From assembly GCF_033118175.1 (NCBI RefSeq), contig NC_083704.1, positions 52,044,501 through 52,108,500 of the forward strand: a DNA stretch of 64,000 nucleotides, in the 5' to 3' direction. This stretch comes from Dama dama. Its lineage: Eukaryota > Chordata > Mammalia > Artiodactyla > Cervidae. The position numbers were made by a program, and so were the translations under genes. The notes under the pieces are model-generated. The model saw only the letters and a program-made list of their open reading frames with translations, made no database searches and was not told the origin of the DNA. This document shows positions 58,791-64,000 of this stretch, in pieces (position 1 is the first letter of the stretch; each line of letters opens with the position of its first letter).

Positions 58791-59789
58791 CATGAGAGGT
58801 TTGGAGCGGCATCAAGCAGGGGGTGCCCCACCAGCCCATCATTTGCTCTGTGAGTGGAATTATAAACCTGCCAAACACAGAGGAACAGTGGCCTCTGGGA
58901 ACGTTTGCTTCACCCCTACCTGCTCCCTCCTCCCCACCCAAGCCCAGTCCACAGACATGTATGTGGTTGAATCTTTTTTCCTGCAATGGCAACATTTCTT
59001 TCCCCTTTTCCTGAAGGCAGTGCTGCAGGTGAAGGGGAAACAAAAGCTCTTTTTCAGCCAAGCTTGCCTGGAGGAGCATAGAAGGTGAGGACATGGGTCA
59101 GGGAGACCGCCCGTCTTCTGACTCTCAGCCAAGCTCCGGCGGCCCAGCTGGGGGAAGCAGAGCTGTAGTTTCCAGGGAGAGCCCAGCAAATGCCCTCTTT
59201 CAGGCTCAGCCTGAACTGCCCCACCCCCCGGCAAGAGGGGATGCTTGCAAAGCCTGTTAAATGATTGTCAGCAATTTCAGAAATTGCCTCAGCTGGTAGT
59301 TTAAAATTTCCCTGCAACTTTAGATTAAAGCAGAAAGAAAAAAGACCCCTGGTGATAGACGAAGAGTGTGGCTTTGTCCAAGGAGGGCCAGCTGCTGTCG
59401 GCAGCTTCTGAAGAAAATGGAGGGATCTGAGTTGGTCCTGCCATTTGGGTGGGCGGCCAAGGGTACTGGCTCCCCTGGCCTCAGCTTTAGGCCTCGCCAT
59501 GGTGACCATGAGGACACTCCTGCACCGCCCCCCCCCCAACACAGTGCCTCAGTCTCCAATTTGCCAGTGTCCTCACCTTGAACCCACTTATCAAAGTTGA
59601 TCTGAAACTTGAGTTCTTCCTCCTCCTCACCCCAAAAAGGTAACAAAAACAAGTTTTGCCTCTGCCATCAGCCTGCTTGTTGTTTTTTCCTTCTTTGGGC
59701 TGTAATGAAGGATGCAAGGTTCAGACCAGTGGGCTTTCCCCTTCCGGAAGCAACTAGAAGAGAAAGGCAGTGCATGGGCTCTCCCTAGT
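58791..59789. other. 3' flank, nothing recognised
   Basis: Several overlapping minus-strand frames (58687-59094, 58860-59234, 59054-59542) are open, but they occupy all phases and resemble no family. A short C run is present near 59527. Confidence 0.35.
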
Positions 59790-59870
59790 TGCTGTGAGTT
59801 GGGGTTACTGCACTGCAGTGAAGACCCAATGTAGCCAAGTAAATAAATCATCATAATAAATAATTTTTTA
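59790..59870 (+). mobile_element. CHR-type SINE 3' fragment
   Basis: The segment tgcagtgaagacccaatgta followed by gccaagtaaataaat is the tail half of a CHR SINE. Confidence 0.65.
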
Positions 59871-59929
59871 ACAAGGGAGGAAAAAGTTAATAAGACAGCA
59901 TCCTCTGTCCTAGGTTCTGGCCTCAGTCG

Positions 59930-60070
59930 TTGGCAGCCTGTGGGCTCATTAGCTGTGCCTTGCTGGCTTAGTTGCCCCGAGGCATGTGGGATCTTCCCAA
60001 ACCAGGGATTGAACCTGTGTTCCCTGCATTGCCAGGCGGATTCTTAACCCCTGGACCACCAGGGAAGTCC
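59930..60070 (-). mobile_element. CHR-type SINE
   Basis: Minus-strand CHR: ttagttgccccgaggcatgt, then gggatcttcccaaaccaggg and cctggaccaccagggaagtc. Confidence 0.85.
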
Positions 60071-60211
60071 CTAATATTATTTATTATTATTATTATTTTT
60101 TTTGGCCACATCATGTGGCATGTGTGATCTTAGTTCCCCAACCAGGGATCAGACTTGCACCCCCTGCAGTGGAAGTGCAGAGTCTTAACCATTGGACAAC
60201 CAGGGAAGTCT
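60071..60211 (-). mobile_element. CHR-type SINE, abutting the previous one
   Basis: Second minus-strand CHR with an (ATT)n left edge, gatcttagttccccaaccag and cttaaccattggacaaccag. It begins where the preceding SINE ends. Confidence 0.85.
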
Positions 60212-61594
60212 GAGGGGGTATTGTCTTGAGTGCTACTGTTAAGATGGGGTTTTCGTAAGCAAGGAAGTGTGTTCTGCTCACAGTTGGGACTCAGGGAGAG
60301 CAGGGAGACACCAGACACGTCTGAGTCTGGCCCTGATCCTTGAGTAAGGAGTCAGGCTGCTGACCTTGGTGTCTGGGTCATATCTGAGTGGTGGGGAGTC
60401 CTCTTTCTCCTCTTCCTGCTCCTCTTCAAAAGTCTGTGACCTGGGCGTTCTGGTTCTGATCCACCAGAATCGAGGTGCTCCAGGCTTCTTCATCCCCATC
60501 AGCCTCTGTGGGCCATGCTCTCCACCCTGCAAGGCTTCTGGTTACCTTCGCAGCTTGGGAGATGATGTTTTGGCCCTAGGGACCAGCTGTTGATCCAGAT
60601 AATCAACAGAGGCAGAGAGCCTGGAAATTACATTCTAATTCTAGACCCGCTTCTGTCTTCTTGAAAGATCCTCTTCTCCATCTACAAAAGATTCTGATCC
60701 CTACTCACTGTTGCTCTGGGACCACAGTGGGGGCCAAGGAGAAGCCCCATGCAGCAAAAATTGGGGCTGCATGAAGAGTGGGAAAGCTGATGGGCCTGAG
60801 TGCTCCGAGGCTGGAGCCTGGGGCTGCATTCAGACAGGGGACCAGAGAAGATGTCATCAGAGTCTAAAATATCTCCGCGTATTGTTCTTCCTGATGGCAA
60901 ATGATCTTATCTCCTGAGAGCATTATGTATTGTATTGAACAGGTATTTCATATATTAGCTTATAAAGTATCCTGGGGCAGCCAGTACCCTGTAGACAGAA
61001 ATGCCCTTCCATGGCCCCTTTGTACTTTGCATGTGGTGCATACATTTTCCTGTGTTCACACTGCCCTCTACATTGTTCTGCTTTTACTGCATGGTGTACC
61101 AGTTAAGTTGTTCCCAGATTCCCTACACTGAAAACCATGTGGTAGAGAACATCTTGACACAGAGACCTCGTCTGCACTTTGCCCACTCCAGGTTCCATCG
61201 CCTCCTCGGCTGCAAATGGAGTGTGTCAGGCACAGGGAACTGCTTCCCAGGGTGTCAGGAAAATCAACAATGCCCCAGGCCTGCCCTTGGAGAATCTGAG
61301 TAATTAGCAGGGCTGGACGGGGAACTTGGGAGCTAAAGCTACCAGTAAACAGAAAGGAAGTGAAACAACCCAGGCAGGCATCTCTACAGTCTGCTCCCAC
61401 TCCTCCCTTGGGGTGACGTGGCTTCCTCAAGGAAGTGGCTTTGGGCCTTGTTTCCCTGCCCAGAGGCATGGGGTGTGGCCCGTTAGGCTTGAGGCCCGTT
61501 TGGGTAGCCTTCGTGGGCACTTGGTGAGCCGCCGGCCCATAGGTGGAGTCCATGGTCTTGACAAGGTCACTCCAGACCTGACCATGGATCCCTG
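60212..61594. other. 3' flank, nothing recognised
   Basis: No repeat family or exon identified. The 195-codon minus frame (61068-61655) overlaps a MIR fragment and plus-strand frames and lacks family resemblance. Confidence 0.4.
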
Positions 61595-61680
61595 ATAAGC
61601 TGTCTCTCAGTTCTGTGACCCTGGACAAGTTACTCCACTTCTCCATCCTCAACATGCCTCTATCTAAACTCTACCTATTT
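61595..61680 (+). mobile_element. MIR SINE fragment
   Basis: Core gttctgtgaccctggacaag then ttactccacttctccatcct. Confidence 0.6.
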
Positions 61681-62474
61681 TAATTTTCAGTTTTTCTTTT
61701 GATCAAAAGAACACAGGTACACAGTTTTGAAAGATAACCCCAAACAGCAAGTTCTGCATCCCCCTCCCAAGCTACCCTCTCCTTGGCCCATCATTTTAGT
61801 TCTTTTGGTCATTTCTTCTGTTTCCCTTCATATTTGTAAGTAATTTGCTTATGTTACTATTTCTTAATTGTTTCCACTTTAGAATATTGACCTCTTATGG
61901 AACAATCAGCCCGCTTTCTGCACAGTTCCCATCTTTCCAGTGTCAGGATTTGGGGTAAATTCATGTTTACATGTTTAAAACTATAAAAACATTGTTTTCT
62001 GCTAAACCAAGTAGTATCCTATTTCCTTTCTACTACAATCATTGTTTATTGTCAAACTATTAATTATCTCATTATTTTATTTGCAGTCTTAAAAATACTT
62101 CATGTTCTTCCCTACAAAATCATAAAACTGAGAAAACACCATAAAGCTCTTCTCAATATGACTAACCTCAACAAGTATCACAGATTCTGTGTTTTCCCTG
62201 GAGACCTTGCTTGGAGAGCCCCACATCCTGCCTCCTCCACTCTCACCGTCCCATCCATGGGCCCCTCCCTTCCCCAGAGGGAAAAGGCTCAGGGAAGTTA
62301 AGGAACTTTGCCCAGCATCGTAACGTAGTAAGATGGTGGCAGAGATGTGGGTCTATCCCAGGAGACGCAGTTACAGTCAAGAGTCACCACTCTCTCACCT
62401 GCCCAAGGATGCTGCAGTCTGGTGGGGTGGGGACCACGTAAAGAGAACCACGTGGTGGGGGTCTAATCCACAAC
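61681..62474. other. 3' flank, nothing certain
   Basis: The AT-rich part (61681-62160) looks like old decayed repeat DNA that I cannot name. The remainder shows no feature. Confidence 0.35.
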
Positions 62475-62490
62475 AGGATTGCACGTAGTG

Positions 62491-62621
62491 GGAATTCCCT
62501 GGTGGTCCAAGAGTTAGGACACGGCACTTTCACTGCTGTGGGCCCCAGTTCAAGAAACTAAAATCCAAAAAAAAAACCAAACAAACTAAAATCCCACGGG
62601 CTGTGCAATGAGGCCAAAAAA
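62491..62621 (+). mobile_element. CHR-type SINE
   Basis: Head gaattccctggtggtccaag, an A-rich internal insertion and the end gggctgtgcaatgaggccaa. Flanked by a 16-bp duplication (aggattgcaYgtRgtg) at 62475-62490 and 62622-62637, two mismatches. Confidence 0.85.
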
Positions 62622-62637
62622 AGGATTGCATGTGGTG

Positions 62638-64000
62638 TGGAGGTCTCGGCCCTGACTGCAGAGGACAGAGATGGGTATTCCCGGCAAGACCCCCTGCGTC
62701 CATGTCCATCCCTGACCCAGGCTGAGCCAGAAGCCTGCTGATAGCTGGGTCCACACTCTTCTCTGACTGCCCATGGCTAACTCCTCTTAAAAGAGGCTAA
62801 ACCAGCCCTCACCTCACTGCCAGGCTGACACGTGCCTCCCAGGGCCACCGGCAGCCCCCTCATCACAGGCCAGTCTCCCACCACCCCAGGTCCCCTTCAC
62901 TGGGGGCCTGAGCTCTGACCCCAGTCCCCGTCCTCTGCACCAGAGGCGTTTTCTCTTCTTCCCTGGTCACAGTCAGCTAAGCTCAGCTCCAGGGAAGGCG
63001 TGGAGGTTGCAGTAGTTCCAAGGGCCTCAGAGGATCTGGTCATCCAGTTGTTCACACACAGGCAACTCCCAGCCGTGGCCACCAAGTCCCTAAAGACAGC
63101 ACACACCTCAAGTAGGCAGAGAGCCTTCTGAGTCCAGAGCACTTGCTGGAAAACCCTGTGCCTCACACAGAAGAGGCCTGTGCATGGTCTGGGGCTTCTG
63201 GTGACCACCATCCACCTGCCCCTGAGGCTGTACCCCAGAGTGTCATCAGACAGAAACCAGGCCAGCCAGACCCCGCCATGGGACACGGGGGCTGGTGCGG
63301 GACACATCTTGCTGGCCTCAGCCATCAGGAGGCATTTGGGAAACGAAAGATGCATAGATCTCTCCAAGCAGCCACATGCCTTCTAAACAGACAACTCCCC
63401 AGGACTTAATCAGCATCTCACAATCGGTCTGCTAAGTAGGGAAGAAGAAAGTGTGTGGTTGTCATGGCAACACCAAATTGCCCAGGACTGTTGGTCTCTC
63501 AGGTGGGAAAGGAGGGAACAGAGCCCAGCCTCTGTTTCCCTGGTGGGGATGTTCTAGGGAGCAGGGGTCAGGCTGGACACAGCTGCTTTCTTCCCACCCT
63601 GCCAGCTTGGCACTGAGGGCCTGAGCCACACCGATTGGTGTGGTGTAAAGGGGGCTGGCTGACTCAGGGCCCTCACCCTGGGGTCTGGGTCCAAGGTTGC
63701 TCAGCATGAATGTTTCAGCCCCACCTCAGAGCAGCTCAGACTTGGAGCCCCCTTCTCCTGCCCCCCCAATCCTAGGACTTCCTAGCAGTGCTGTGCCCTC
63801 AGGCCTGGTTAGGGACATGCACACAGCTGGCCTTGCTGGATTAGCCTCTGAGTCTTCTTTAGTGGCCGAGGGAACAACAGCCTCACCCAGAGTGCCAACC
63901 AGAGTCATACAGAGGAGGGAGTGGAGCTGGTCCACTCACAAGTACACTGCGCTGCCAGCCCAGCCTCCTCTCCACCAGGAACGGGATGAAGCCTCCTGAC
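62638..64000. other. 3' flank, nothing recognised
   Basis: GC-rich, with open frames overlapping on both strands (62897-63367 minus, 63143-63409 plus, 63697-63999 plus). No splice-bounded exon or family is recognised. Confidence 0.4.

Noticed and set aside
61068..61655. A 195-codon minus-strand open frame in the 3' flank
   Set aside because: Overlaps a MIR fragment and plus-strand frames, shows no family resemblance and has no splice context.
52408..64000. Search for SFMBT1 exons downstream of RFT1
   Set aside because: No MBT-repeat coding sequence is recognisable. The human distance also places it outside.

Overview
This is mammalian, specifically ruminant, genomic DNA. It carries one protein-coding gene in split exons, no operons and no bacterial signals. 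The interspersed repeats are diagnostic: Bov-tA SINEs, BovB LINE fragments with BovB-type reverse transcriptase, and many tRNA-derived CHR-type SINEs (the 'ggacttccctggtggt' head), on top of old mammalian MIR, L2, L1, MaLR LTR and hAT/Tigger remnants. I cannot tell cattle, buffalo, sheep, goat and deer apart from sequence alone.

The only gene I can support is RFT1, on the + strand from 15175 to 52407. All 13 coding exons can be placed with GT-AG junctions. They sum to 1626 nt, a 541-residue protein plus stop, the length I recall for human RFT1. RFT1 is a multi-pass ER membrane protein of the MOP/MurJ-like exporter superfamily needed for dolichol-linked N-glycan assembly (the Man5GlcNAc2-PP-dolichol step). 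A TATA-less, GC-rich promoter lies just upstream, with CCAAT, Sp1-like, YY1-like and TCTCGCGA motifs. An upstream ATG opens a 48-codon frame that overlaps the RFT1 start.

Layout: 1-14.9 kb is 5' intergenic DNA, mostly repeats, with a recent-looking 97-bp direct duplication and a degenerate CA-rich tract. 15.0-52.4 kb is RFT1, whose introns are filled with nested SINEs and LINEs, including a 1.55-kb 5'-truncated BovB with clear target-site duplications in intron 7. 52.4-64 kb is the 3' UTR and 3' flank with no recognisable gene. In human, RFT1 lies between PRKCD and SFMBT1 (established synteny, from memory). I see no exon of either here.

I found no convincing undescribed system. The items most worth checking are structural: several local duplications, two of them flanking a SINE with far longer direct repeats than ordinary target-site duplications; the RFT1-overlapping upstream reading frame; and two minus-strand open frames that known repeats do not explain. 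Most long open frames in the window are shadows of repeats or low-complexity sequence.
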